DNA from: Ignavibacteriaceae bacterium
GTDB taxonomy: Bacteria; Bacteroidota; Ignavibacteria; Ignavibacteriales; Ignavibacteriaceae
Reading direction: 5' to 3'
DNA length: 45,997 nt
Assembly (NCBI GenBank): GCA_014860115.1
Contig: JACZKK010000079.1
Location: 1-45,997, forward strand
Each line of letters opens with the position of its first letter. The first letter of the stretch is position 1. The notes under the pieces are model-generated. The model searched no databases, was not told where the DNA came from, and saw only the letters and a list, made by a program, of their open reading frames with translations. Shown here one piece after another: positions 17,695-26,147 of this stretch. The position numbers and the translations under genes are program-made.

Positions 17695-18726
17695 ATGAAA
17701 CTATTATTAGTCAATACAAGATTGGTAGTAATAATGCTTGTTGCTTTATTGCTATCGAGTCCTGTTACTTTGTTTGCACAGGATCTTTCAAAAGCAAACG
17801 TAGAAAAAGTCCTTAGCGACGCATACAACAAATTCAAAGATGTAAAAGAAGGTGCAAATGCTGATTACATCAAAGAGCTTGCTACTGTTGATCCGAATAT
17901 CTTTGGAATTGCTCTGGTAACAGTAGATGGTCAGGTTTACACTGCTGGCGATATTCAATCAATGGTCTCAATCCAGAGTGTATCTAAAGTCTTTACAATG
18001 GCTAAGGTTATTGAGGAACAAGGTCATCAATCCGTTCAGGATAAAATTGGAGTTGATGCAACCGGTGAAGTATTCAACTCAATTACAGCAGTAGAAAGAA
18101 TGAGAGGAAAGGAAATTAATCCTCTTGTTAATCCCGGTGCAATTGCTTCAACAAGCTTGATTAGCGGTGCAGATTCTTCTGCTAAATGGAAAAATGTATT
18201 ACAGGTTCACAGTGATTTTGCAGGTCGTCAGTTAAGTCTGAATGTTCCTGTTTACATCAGTGAAGCCGGAGACAATTTACGTAACCAGGCTATCGCACAT
18301 CTTCTTCTTGCTTACGGCAGAATGTATTTCGATCCGGTTGAAGCAACAGACATTTACACAAAGCAATGTGCAATAAACGTTAGTGCAAAAGATGCTGGGA
18401 TTATGGCTGCGACTTTAGCAAACGGTGGAGTTAATCCTGTAACAAAGAAAAAAGTTGTGTCACCTGAAACAGTTATGTACACTCTTCCCGTTATGTCAAC
18501 AGCAGGACTATATGATGACTCAGGTATCTGGTTTTACAATGCCGGTGTTCCAGCAAAAAGCGGAGTTGGCGGATGCTTGATTGCAGTTGTTCCGGGAAAA
18601 TTCGGAATTGCAGTAGTATCACCGCCACTTGATAAAGCTGGGAACAGTGTTAAAGGTCAGTATGCTATTAAATATGTTATCGAACAGCTTAAGGCTAATC
18701 CGTATTTGATTCAGCCAAAGCAGTAA
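17695..18726 (+). CDS. glsA: Secreted (periplasmic) glutaminase, serine-dependent type
   Basis: Glutaminase hydrolyses L-glutamine to glutamate and ammonia. The sequence matches the GlsA family of beta-lactamase-like fold: SxxK motif S95-V-S-K98 (SMVSIQSVSKVF), INPLVNPGAIAS, NLRNQAIAHLLLAYGRM, LANGGVNPVTKKKV and AGVPAKSGVGGC. Unlike the usual cytoplasmic GlsA of about 305-310 residues, this one has 343 because it carries an N-terminal signal peptide (about 1-28, LLLSSPVTLFAQ). It should therefore act in the periplasm. GGAG precedes the ATG at the expected distance. It follows the DcaP porin by 34 bases, suggesting an operon. Confidence 0.93.
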   Translation: MKLLLVNTRLVVIMLVALLLSSPVTLFAQDLSKANVEKVLSDAYNKFKDVKEGANADYIKELATVDPNIFGIALVTVDGQVYTAGDIQSMVSIQSVSKVFTMAKVIEEQGHQSVQDKIGVDATGEVFNSITAVERMRGKEINPLVNPGAIASTSLISGADSSAKWKNVLQVHSDFAGRQLSLNVPVYISEAGDNLRNQAIAHLLLAYGRMYFDPVEATDIYTKQCAINVSAKDAGIMAATLANGGVNPVTKKKVVSPETVMYTLPVMSTAGLYDDSGIWFYNAGVPAKSGVGGCLIAVVPGKFGIAVVSPPLDKAGNSVKGQYAIKYVIEQLKANPYLIQPKQ

Positions 18727-18751
18727 TTGTTTTTTGAAATAAAATTTTAAT

Positions 18752-18848
18752 GGGGCTATTCTAAAACTGTTTATTTATGTTAAGTTGAGTAAGCCTCCTC
18801 CCGCCAAGCGGGACTCAGTTTTACATAAGCAGTTATTTAGGTAGCCTC
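18752..18848. repeat. Long imperfect palindrome, MITE-like unit A
   Basis: The unit begins GGGGCTATTCTAAAACTG (18752-18769) and ends with an imperfect reverse complement (18830-18848). A second internal arm pair follows (18767-18789 with 18812-18830), and the centre is a perfect TCCCGC-CAA-GCGGGA hairpin (18799-18813). The whole unit could fold into one near-continuous stem. It has no coding frame. Confidence 0.6.
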
Positions 18849-18877
18849 ATTCATTTTGAACTATAAAATGTGTTGAT

Positions 18878-19050
18878 ATGAGGCTGTCTTAAAATTAATT
18901 GTTCTTATCCAGTTGGGCAAATTGTTCCTGCAATCAGAGCAGGCTCAGAATTAATGGTGACTGTGTCAGTCTTTTAATTCTCTCCTAAAAGACTACGAAA
19001 TGACAAGCAAGGCTCAGGTTAACATGGTAAGCTTTTTAAGATGGCCTCAT
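18878..19050. repeat. MITE-like unit B with terminal inverted repeats
   Basis: ATGAGGCTGTCTTAAAA at 18878-18894 is matched in reverse complement by TTTTAAGATGGCCTCAT at 19034-19050 (15 of 17 positions). The 173-base unit has no transposase. Its termini share the pattern GRGGCTRTYYTAAAA with unit A, and both units are followed by the same GCCTCATTCANTTTGAA (18844-18860 and 19044-19060, exactly 200 bases apart). This fits two related non-autonomous elements side by side. Confidence 0.6.
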
Positions 19051-19082
19051 TCAATTTGAAACTAAGAAAGGAAGTATATACC

Positions 19083-20435
19083 ATGAAGAGTTTATTTCTA
19101 TCACTGAACTCAAAAGTAATTACCGTTTTATTTCTCTCATTAAACCTCATCATTTTATTTACTAGTAAAAATTCCGCTCAGGATTTGGAAGCAAAGGTTG
19201 ACACGGTAACTGCTTCTGATATTGTTCTTGAGAACACGACTGCGGGAGAATTTACTCCCTCAAAAGGATTTACAATTGTAAAAACTCGCTTAGGAAGCCT
19301 GAACATCAGTGCGTATGGATTAGCAAGATATGTCAACCAGGTTGACAATGATACAAAATATCTGGATCACCTTGGCCGTGAAAGAACCGTTGATCCAAGA
19401 CAGGATATAACGTGGCACAGAGGTATGTTATGGTTTTCCGGTTTCTTTCTAACACCTAAATTTCGTTATTGTGTAACAGTCTGGGCACTTGCATCCACTA
19501 ATCAGACGTTGTTATTCGGATATATGCAGTACTCATTCCAGAAAGAAATTAATGTTGCAGTAGGTATTGTTCCTAATCTTAGCACCCGTTCAATGCAGGG
19601 AGCCTGGCCGTTTTTCCTTTCAAGTGACCGTGTCTTAGCTGAAGAATTTTTCAGAGCCGGATTTACAATGGGCGCTTTTGTAACCGGAGAAGTGCTGCCA
19701 AAATTCTACTATAATTTTACAGTTGGTAATAACCTTAGCATACTTGGCACAACTGTAAGTCAATTAACAAGAGACTTGTCCACTAGCGCAAGCATCTGGT
19801 GGATGCCTACAACCGGTGAATTCGGACCGAGAGGTGGATATGGTGATTTTGAAATTCACAAAGAAATGGCTACCCGATTTGGAGCATCGTATACACATAT
19901 GCGAGAGAATAGACAAACACCTGATGATGTTTCTGCACCTAATGAAACTCAGGTAAAACTTTCAGATGGAGTATTGTTTTTTGAAACAGGCGCTCTTGCC
20001 GATGGTGTTACTGTAAGAACAGCAGATTTTGATCTATTAGCTGTTGATGCCGGAGTAAAATATAACGGATTGCATTTACAGGTTGAATATTATTTCAGAA
20101 ATCTTTCCAAACTTGATTTAATAGGTCCTGCTGAGGGATTTGAATCAGTTCCAAATTCAATCTATGATCATGGTTTTTACGCTACTATTTCTTATGAAGC
20201 AATTCCTAAAGCGCTTCAGGTCTATGCTTCTACAACTCAGATATTTGATCAGTTTAAAATGAAACCCTGGGAAATAGTTGGGGGAATGAATTTTTACCCT
20301 GCCGGGACTCGTAGCTTGCGCTTAAACCTTAATGTTATTTATGTAGAAAAATCAGCGGCATCCTCGTCATTTGGTTTTTATTTAGGCGGGCTTAACGGAA
20401 TGTCTTTATCAACCGGAATTGACATCCTTATTTGA
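19083..20435 (+). CDS. Porin-like outer-membrane protein
   Basis: A 450-residue secreted protein with a signal peptide ending KNSAQ (about residue 33) and a long series of amphipathic strands, for example FTIVKTRLGSLNISAYGLAR, MLWFSGFFLTPKFRYCVTVW and ATRFGASYTHMRE. It resembles porins of the OprO/P-like class; no family can be named securely. The start is the ATG at 19083, behind AAAGGAAG. A frame-open ATG at 19041 lies inside repeat unit B and would place non-signal residues ahead of the signal peptide. It is the first gene after the repeat cluster and 39 bases ahead of the secreted amidohydrolase. Confidence 0.72.
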   Translation: MKSLFLSLNSKVITVLFLSLNLIILFTSKNSAQDLEAKVDTVTASDIVLENTTAGEFTPSKGFTIVKTRLGSLNISAYGLARYVNQVDNDTKYLDHLGRERTVDPRQDITWHRGMLWFSGFFLTPKFRYCVTVWALASTNQTLLFGYMQYSFQKEINVAVGIVPNLSTRSMQGAWPFFLSSDRVLAEEFFRAGFTMGAFVTGEVLPKFYYNFTVGNNLSILGTTVSQLTRDLSTSASIWWMPTTGEFGPRGGYGDFEIHKEMATRFGASYTHMRENRQTPDDVSAPNETQVKLSDGVLFFETGALADGVTVRTADFDLLAVDAGVKYNGLHLQVEYYFRNLSKLDLIGPAEGFESVPNSIYDHGFYATISYEAIPKALQVYASTTQIFDQFKMKPWEIVGGMNFYPAGTRSLRLNLNVIYVEKSAASSSFGFYLGGLNGMSLSTGIDILI

Positions 20436-20474
20436 TAGTAAAATGTAATTGAAAAAAATATTGGAGATATAGAA

Positions 20475-21563
20475 ATGAAAAATAAATTTATGTTAAACTT
20501 TTTTAGATCAACATACTTATCACTTTTTCTCTTTTTAGCATTGAGTACTCTGGTAATAACCAAAGCACAATCCAATGATAAAATTTTATTTCACGATTCT
20601 CATTTCCACATAACAAACTACATACAGGAAGGTATTGAGCTGGAGTTTTATGTGGATTCAATTATGGGAGATAAAGTAGGCAGGTCAACTGTCTTTGGAC
20701 TTCCATTGCAGCAGCAGTGGTCATACCGCGTAACTGGTGAGGCTGCACCAACTTACTATCTCGATACGGATGCACCACTTTACTATTACTCATTTTGCGA
20801 TGCATGGATTGCAGCGCAATATTTATCTCTTCCCAAAGAAAAGCAGGAACGCCTCGATCCGATGATAATCGGTTTCAATGTTACAGATATGTATGCTGCC
20901 GATCATATTAAAAGAGTTCTCACAACTTTTCCCGGAGTATTCACCGGGATTGGTGAGTTCAGTATTCATAAAGAATTTGTTTCTGCTAAAATTTCGGGCG
21001 ATGTAGCAAGTCTCACTGATCCTGCACTCGATAGAATTTTTGATTTTTGTGCTGAAACCGGACTGATCTCTATAATTCATAACGATATTGATAATCCATT
21101 TCCTAAACCAAATAAACCAAATTATGTAAAAGGATTCCAGGAATTAATAAAAAGACATCCCGATGCAATTATAATCTGGGCACATCTTGGGTTGGGAAGA
21201 ATTATTAAACCAATCGAAGATATGGGAACGCTCTTCGAAGAAATGCTCGCAGACCCGGCATACAATCATCTTTACTTCGATCTATCCTGGGACGAAACAG
21301 CTAAGTGGCTTGACTACAACGATAAATCATTGGAAAATACTGCAAGAATAATCGGCAAGTATCCTGACAGATTTTTATTTGGTACTGACAACGTTGCACC
21401 TGATAAGCAGGAAAAGCAGCTTTATGTTTATCATCTATATGACAGACTCTGGAAACTCGTCGGTGAAGAAGTTACTTACAAAGTATGTATAGGTAATTAC
21501 GAAAAATTATTTAATGATGCTCGTAAAAAAGTAAGAGCCTGGGAGAAAGCGAACGTAAAATGA
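20475..21563 (+). CDS. Secreted metal-dependent amidohydrolase (amidohydrolase 2-like)
   Basis: A 362-residue protein with a signal peptide ending TKAQ (about residue 32) and a TIM-barrel amidohydrolase pattern. It has an HxH metal pair H43-F-H45 at the first strand, a histidine at about H202 (SIIHND), WAHLGLGRI, and a final aspartate D305 in FGTDN. These are the usual metal ligands of the amidohydrolase-2 (TIM-barrel) family, which hydrolyses or decarboxylates varied small molecules. Export suggests action in the periplasm or on the outer membrane. Substrate unknown. Its stop overlaps the next start by four bases (ATGA), so it is coupled to the barrel protein downstream. Confidence 0.82.
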   Translation: MKNKFMLNFFRSTYLSLFLFLALSTLVITKAQSNDKILFHDSHFHITNYIQEGIELEFYVDSIMGDKVGRSTVFGLPLQQQWSYRVTGEAAPTYYLDTDAPLYYYSFCDAWIAAQYLSLPKEKQERLDPMIIGFNVTDMYAADHIKRVLTTFPGVFTGIGEFSIHKEFVSAKISGDVASLTDPALDRIFDFCAETGLISIIHNDIDNPFPKPNKPNYVKGFQELIKRHPDAIIIWAHLGLGRIIKPIEDMGTLFEEMLADPAYNHLYFDLSWDETAKWLDYNDKSLENTARIIGKYPDRFLFGTDNVAPDKQEKQLYVYHLYDRLWKLVGEEVTYKVCIGNYEKLFNDARKKVRAWEKANVK

Positions 21564-22309
21564 AAATTGAATTAGTCCGTTTAACAAAAAAAATATTATT
21601 CGGTTTGGTTATCCTTACCAGTATTCCACTTTATAGTCAGCAATTTAATTCGGATAATTATCTATCTAAACCACATGGTGTTTCAACAATTATTCTTACG
21701 TACGGTGAGCGAAATACAATGATGATGACAACATTCTCATTGCTGCCCAGATGGGAATTTACGGTTGCAGGATACTTGTATAATGATGATGATGATCCCA
21801 CAACCGATGATGGACACTCGACATCACTTTATGCAAAATATATGATTTATGAAAATGATTCTAAAACCGGAGGTGTTGCAGTTAAAGCTGGAACAGGCTT
21901 AGATCCCGGTTATCTGGATGGCAACGACAGAGTTAATGATGCATTTAAAACTTATTGGACAAATGTACCAATCACATTTGGTTTCTTAGAAAACACTCTT
22001 TCGTGGGACATAATGCCCGGTGCAAGTGTTACCAGAAACTATGGAGAGGAGAATTCCACTGTCTGGTATGTTACATATTCAACCAGATTGGCCTGGTATC
22101 CTGCCAGCCCCAACTGGGCTGTGGTTGGAGAAATTTATGGTTCAGCCGGAGATTTAAATGTTGATACTGAGTTCAGAGTTGGTTTACGCTGGGAACCAGA
22201 CCAGCATACTAATATTGCAATAACGTACGATGAAGAATTTGGAGGTAATCAAGGCGGAGGATTTGAAATTGGTCTGATGCTTTTTACACCGCCATTTTTT
22301 AAGCTGTGA
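21560..22309 (+). CDS. Predicted outer-membrane beta-barrel protein
   Basis: A 249-residue protein with a signal peptide ending PLYSQ (about residue 27) followed by alternating amphipathic strands (HGVSTIILTYGERN, WEFTVAGYLYND, STSLYAKYMIY, TNIAITYDEEF) and a C-terminal strand ending GLMLFTPPFFKL. It is probably a small outer-membrane barrel; no family is recognised. An acidic DDDDPTTDD loop near residues 75-83 could bind cations. Coupled to the amidohydrolase by a four-base overlap and to the next gene likewise. Confidence 0.72.
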   Translation: MKIELVRLTKKILFGLVILTSIPLYSQQFNSDNYLSKPHGVSTIILTYGERNTMMMTTFSLLPRWEFTVAGYLYNDDDDPTTDDGHSTSLYAKYMIYENDSKTGGVAVKAGTGLDPGYLDGNDRVNDAFKTYWTNVPITFGFLENTLSWDIMPGASVTRNYGEENSTVWYVTYSTRLAWYPASPNWAVVGEIYGSAGDLNVDTEFRVGLRWEPDQHTNIAITYDEEFGGNQGGGFEIGLMLFTPPFFKL

Positions 22310-22326
22310 TTAGAAGGAATTTTCTT

Positions 22327-24447
22327 ATGAATGACTTAATAAAAATTTTAATCTTTCTTCTGATAATTAATATTGAATCATTTTCGGAAGAATGGCCGAA
22401 GATAATTACTCATTCATCCGGGACAGAAGTTACATTTTATCAGCCGCAGATTGAATCCTTTGACAATATTATTCTGCAGTCACGCGCAGCAATAATGATT
22501 AAATCTCAGAAGCAAACAGAACCAATCTTTGGTGCGGTTTGGATCCAAGCCAAAGTTTTAACTGATCGCGATACAAGGTTGATTACACTTGATGAAGTTG
22601 TGGTTACAGATGCAAAGTTTCCAAACCAGGATTCAACAAAAATTGAAGAGCTGAAGAAATTTCTATCTGAAGAAATTCCGAAGTGGGAGTTGGATATCAC
22701 AATCGATCAGTTGATTGCCAGTTTGGAAGATGATAAAAGTAACACAAAAGAAAATTTCAAAACGGATCCGCCTGAAATTATCCACGTAACAACTCCGTCA
22801 GTTTTAATTACCATTGATGGTGAAGCAAAACTCAAAAAGCTGGAGGACACTGATTTCGAAATGGTGATCAACACTCCATTCTTTATTGTGAAAGACAACT
22901 GGGATGAAGTTTATTACCTGAAAGGCGGAGTGCTGTGGTACAAATCAGAAAATATTTACGATGAATATGAATTCACTGAAGAAATTCCGGATGAGCTTAT
23001 CGAATTCATCCTCAAAAAAAATCCTGATGAATATAAGGATATTGATCCTGATACGATCAAAGTTAAACCTGAGATAATTGTAAGAACCAAACCAGCCGAG
23101 TTAATCGTAACCACCGGCGAACCAAAATTAGCTTCGATAGAAGGAACATCGTTGTTATTTGTTGAGAATACTGACAGCGACATAATCTTTGATATCAAAT
23201 CACAATCTTATTTCATACTTATTTCAGGCAGATGGTTCCAATCAAAATCCCTTGAAGGACCCTGGAGTTTTATTGAACCAGAAAACCTGCCAGCAGACTT
23301 CGTAAAAATTCCAGGTGACTCAGATATGAGCAATGTACTTGCGAACGTTCCGGGAACTCAGGAATCAAAAGATGCAATACTTGATACACAAATTCCTCAA
23401 ACTGCAAAAGTTGAGCGCAGCACAAAGCTCGAAGTCAATTATGATGGCGAACCTAAGTTCGAAGCATTATCAACTACTGATCTTTATTATGCAACAAACA
23501 CAGACAAGAATGTAATCAAGTATTATGATAAATATTACTGCTGCGATAATGCAATTTGGTTTATTGCTGATAGCCCGAAAGGTCCCTGGAAAGTTACAGA
23601 TCGGGTGCCGGATAAAATATATGAAATGACTCCCGACTCCCCGGTTTATAATACCAAATATGTTTATGTGTACGATTCAACTCCCGAATATGTTTACACA
23701 GGATATTACCCTGGCTATACTGGTTGTTATGTTTATGGTGGAACAGTTATTTACGGAACAGGATATTATTATCAACCGTGGTATGGTACTTATTATTATC
23801 CACGTCCGGTCACTTACGGATTTTCTGTTCATTACAATCCTTATATGGGATGGAGCTTTGGATTTGGAATGAGCTATGGAGGTCCTTATGGCTGGATGTC
23901 TTTCAGCTATCATTCATATCCATATTATGGAGGCTATTGGGGTGCTGGCAGATATCATTCAGGCTATCATCACGGATATTATCAGGGAAGAAGAAACGGA
24001 TTTTATGCGGGTTACCATTATGCACAGAATAACCCGCGGATCAATCCTTATGGAGATGGAAACAGAAACGTTTACAATCGTGAGAATCGTGGAAATATTA
24101 ATACGAATGACAGGCAGCGAAACAATGTTTCTACAATGGATAGACAGAGAAATAATGTTTCTACTGGGGATGTCCAGAGAAACAGAGTAAATACAAATAA
24201 TAATGTTTATGCAGATAAACAGGGTAACGTTTATAAAAAAGAAAACAATCAGTGGCAATCGAGGGAAGGAAATAATTGGTCAGGTGTTGATCAGAGTAAA
24301 AACAAATCTAATTATGAAGGAAATAAGCAGGACTTAAACCGTCAGCAAACTTCAAGAGATAGAGGGAATCAGAGGACACAAACCTATAATCAGCAAAGGA
24401 CTAATACGTCGAGAAGTATGAACAGAGGTGGTGGAAGAAGAAGGTAA
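22327..24447 (+). CDS. Large secreted repeat protein with Tyr/Gly-rich and Asn/Gln/Arg-rich C-terminus
   Basis: No named function is recognised. The ATG at 22327 is preferred (AGAAGGA upstream; gives a signal peptide ending SFSEEW); a GTG at 22306 is also in frame. The 706-residue protein has three related repeats of about 80-95 residues (about 149-228, 249-332, 359-440). Each has the pattern T-P/K-L-x-x-DGEPKL and a hydrophobic-aromatic stretch; the last two also carry GPW. Residues about 450-565 are extremely rich in Tyr, Gly and Pro. The end is polar and basic, including tandem 10-residue units DRQRNNVST-type (595-624). An extracellular or surface-coating role is suggested by composition only. 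Confidence 0.7.
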   Translation: MNDLIKILIFLLIINIESFSEEWPKIITHSSGTEVTFYQPQIESFDNIILQSRAAIMIKSQKQTEPIFGAVWIQAKVLTDRDTRLITLDEVVVTDAKFPNQDSTKIEELKKFLSEEIPKWELDITIDQLIASLEDDKSNTKENFKTDPPEIIHVTTPSVLITIDGEAKLKKLEDTDFEMVINTPFFIVKDNWDEVYYLKGGVLWYKSENIYDEYEFTEEIPDELIEFILKKNPDEYKDIDPDTIKVKPEIIVRTKPAELIVTTGEPKLASIEGTSLLFVENTDSDIIFDIKSQSYFILISGRWFQSKSLEGPWSFIEPENLPADFVKIPGDSDMSNVLANVPGTQESKDAILDTQIPQTAKVERSTKLEVNYDGEPKFEALSTTDLYYATNTDKNVIKYYDKYYCCDNAIWFIADSPKGPWKVTDRVPDKIYEMTPDSPVYNTKYVYVYDSTPEYVYTGYYPGYTGCYVYGGTVIYGTGYYYQPWYGTYYYPRPVTYGFSVHYNPYMGWSFGFGMSYGGPYGWMSFSYHSYPYYGGYWGAGRYHSGYHHGYYQGRRNGFYAGYHYAQNNPRINPYGDGNRNVYNRENRGNINTNDRQRNNVSTMDRQRNNVSTGDVQRNRVNTNNNVYADKQGNVYKKENNQWQSREGNNWSGVDQSKNKSNYEGNKQDLNRQQTSRDRGNQRTQTYNQQRTNTSRSMNRGGGRRR
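24109..24198 (+). repeat. Three tandem 30-base coding repeats
   Basis: Three consecutive 30-base units encode DRQRNNVSTM, DRQRNNVSTG and DVQRNRVNTN at residues 595-624 of the secreted repeat protein; the preceding ten residues (ending RGNINTN) look like a fourth, degraded unit. Copy-number variation is possible here. Confidence 0.75.
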
Positions 24448-25115
24448 TGTGGATGAATAATATTCAGATAAGCCGTATGAGAAAAAATAATTTACTAATA
24501 CTGGTGCTTTTTAGCCTAGCACTGAGCAACATTGCCCTCGCCCAAGTTCAAATGTCAGTTTGGGGCGGTGTAAACCAAACCAGCTTTGGAGGTAATCCAC
24601 CCGAGGATGCTGGATATGGAGATATTCGTGGTTTAGCCGTTGGTGCTAATTTAGATTTCCAGCCAACAGAAGATTTTGTTATTTCTCTCGAACCAACCTT
24701 TGAACAAAAAGGTTCAACAATCGACATACACCTTGAAGAAGGTAGAGAGGATACGACTTTAAAATTCAAGGTTAAGCAAAACTATTTTGGACTTGGACTT
24801 ATGTTCAAAATAAATGCTGGAAATTTTTTTGTTGGCAGCGGCATCAGCGCTAAGCTTCTGAGCTCAGCAACTCTGGAATTTGAATCTGAAGAAACTGATG
24901 TTAAGGATGCATTTATAAATTATGATGCTCTTGCATTTTTTAATATAGGCTATAAAATACCAATTGGCGGACCATCACTCTTTATTGAACTAAGATACAT
25001 TCAGGGACTGATAAATATTCGCTCAGAGGAAAGTGAATCGGATACAGAAATTTATTTATCAAACTTTAAGACTACCGGTTTGAGACTAAGTACAGGAATA
25101 ATGATTCCACTTTAA
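24447..25115 (+). CDS. PorT-like outer-membrane beta-barrel protein
   Basis: A 222-residue protein with a signal peptide ending ALAQ and a barrel of the size and pattern of the outer-membrane beta-barrel (OMP_b-brl_2/PorT-like) family: WGGVNQTSFGG, GLAVGANLDFQP, VISLEPTFEQKGS, YFGLGLMFKI, FIELRYIQGL and terminal LRLSTGIMIPL. The given start overlaps the preceding stop; ATGs at 24453 and 24477 are also in frame, and the last gives the most compact signal peptide (MRKNNLLILVLF...). Function unknown; likely structural or uptake-related at the outer membrane. Confidence 0.78.
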   Translation: MWMNNIQISRMRKNNLLILVLFSLALSNIALAQVQMSVWGGVNQTSFGGNPPEDAGYGDIRGLAVGANLDFQPTEDFVISLEPTFEQKGSTIDIHLEEGREDTTLKFKVKQNYFGLGLMFKINAGNFFVGSGISAKLLSSATLEFESEETDVKDAFINYDALAFFNIGYKIPIGGPSLFIELRYIQGLINIRSEESESDTEIYLSNFKTTGLRLSTGIMIPL

Positions 25116-25128
25116 ACTATTCATCAAT

Positions 25129-26121
25129 ATGAAAAAAATAAAAAAGTTGTTGCTGGTTCTGTTGACGTTAAGTGGTTTTTCACCACCTTCATTTATTTTA
25201 GCACAAGAACCAGACTCAACAATCAGCTTAGAGCAGAACTCAGATACGACTTATCTGCCATCACGAGGCAATCACGTTTTTACTTCAATATCATCCGTTG
25301 ATGATCCATTCGTGAGCACAAAATTTTATTTAGGATTCGGTATTGCAGAAATAGTTGAAACTGAAATCCCAATTACTATCGGTGAGTATAGCAAAACGAT
25401 AAAATTTGAACCTGATATATTTTATTCAACCGGAGGAATTGAATTTCAGTACGCGATAAGAAATTGGGCTGCTGTTAATATCAAGGCTTACGGTCTCGCA
25501 CGGCTTGGAAATAATTTTCTTTCGCTCGCTTCCGAGGGAGTATCAGCAGCTTCAGTTTATAGTATCGGGTGGCTATTCAGAATTGCTGAAAATGAAGATC
25601 TCATGTTCTCAGGTTCTATTGCTTTGCAAACCACTGATTTAACATTTATTGATCTTTTGGCACAAACAGATACAACAATTACTCCAATAGATACGCTGAT
25701 CGGGAGGCAAGTCGTCACCGACTATCAGAGCTTAACAACTCAAGCTGATTTGAGATTTGCAGTAAGGTTTAGTGATGTATTCGGATTACTTACAAAGTTA
25801 TCCGGAGGATTTGGAGAAGTTTATGCCGCTGAAAACAGAAGCCAATTCCAATACAACTTTGGATTCGCATTAAGTGTTGACTTAAGAAACTGGATTCATA
25901 TTCCGTTTGGACTGGGACTCGGAGGCACAATTATTTCAAATGACTGGAGATTTAATGATGCCAAACCACCCGTCTTTACCGGAAATATTAATATAGCATT
26001 TTACAACCGGAATGATTTTACTCTTGGAATTGAAAATTATGTGCAGATTATTGAACCGCAACAGTATGAGCAAACTTTGAATATAATGTACTCAAGAATT
26101 TATATAAGCTATTACTTTTAA
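25129..26121 (+). CDS. Predicted outer-membrane protein of unknown function
   Basis: A 330-residue protein with a signal peptide ending FILAQEP and many amphipathic strands (FYLGFGIAEIVET, GGIEFQYAIRNWAAVNIKAY, LRFAVRFSDVFGLLTKL, FGLGLGGTIIS). The C-terminal strand ends in aromatic residues YISYYF, a common outer-membrane sorting pattern. It lies 13 bases after the PorT-like gene and 26 before the AspT-type exchanger, so it is probably in the same transcription unit. No family is recognised. Confidence 0.72.
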   Translation: MKKIKKLLLVLLTLSGFSPPSFILAQEPDSTISLEQNSDTTYLPSRGNHVFTSISSVDDPFVSTKFYLGFGIAEIVETEIPITIGEYSKTIKFEPDIFYSTGGIEFQYAIRNWAAVNIKAYGLARLGNNFLSLASEGVSAASVYSIGWLFRIAENEDLMFSGSIALQTTDLTFIDLLAQTDTTITPIDTLIGRQVVTDYQSLTTQADLRFAVRFSDVFGLLTKLSGGFGEVYAAENRSQFQYNFGFALSVDLRNWIHIPFGLGLGGTIISNDWRFNDAKPPVFTGNINIAFYNRNDFTLGIENYVQIIEPQQYEQTLNIMYSRIYISYYF

Positions 26122-26147
26122 TAATGATAATGAAATAAAAATATTTT

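Larger units (their letters stand above)
18727..19082. other. 356-base intergenic stretch filled with palindromic repeats
   Basis: No gene is seen here between glutaminase and the next porin-like gene. Most of the stretch is taken up by the two repeat units listed separately (18752-18848 and 18878-19050). The last 30 bases carry the ribosome-binding site AAAGGAAG of the downstream gene. Confidence 0.7.

Noticed and set aside
18752-18848. Integron attC site
   Set aside because: One GTTAAGT box fits, but there is no matching complementary core box and no integrase or cassette gene nearby.
19041-19082. Upstream ATG for the porin-like gene at 19083
   Set aside because: It lies within the terminal inverted repeat of a MITE-like unit and would put 14 non-signal residues before a good signal peptide; the ATG at 19083 has its own ribosome-binding site.
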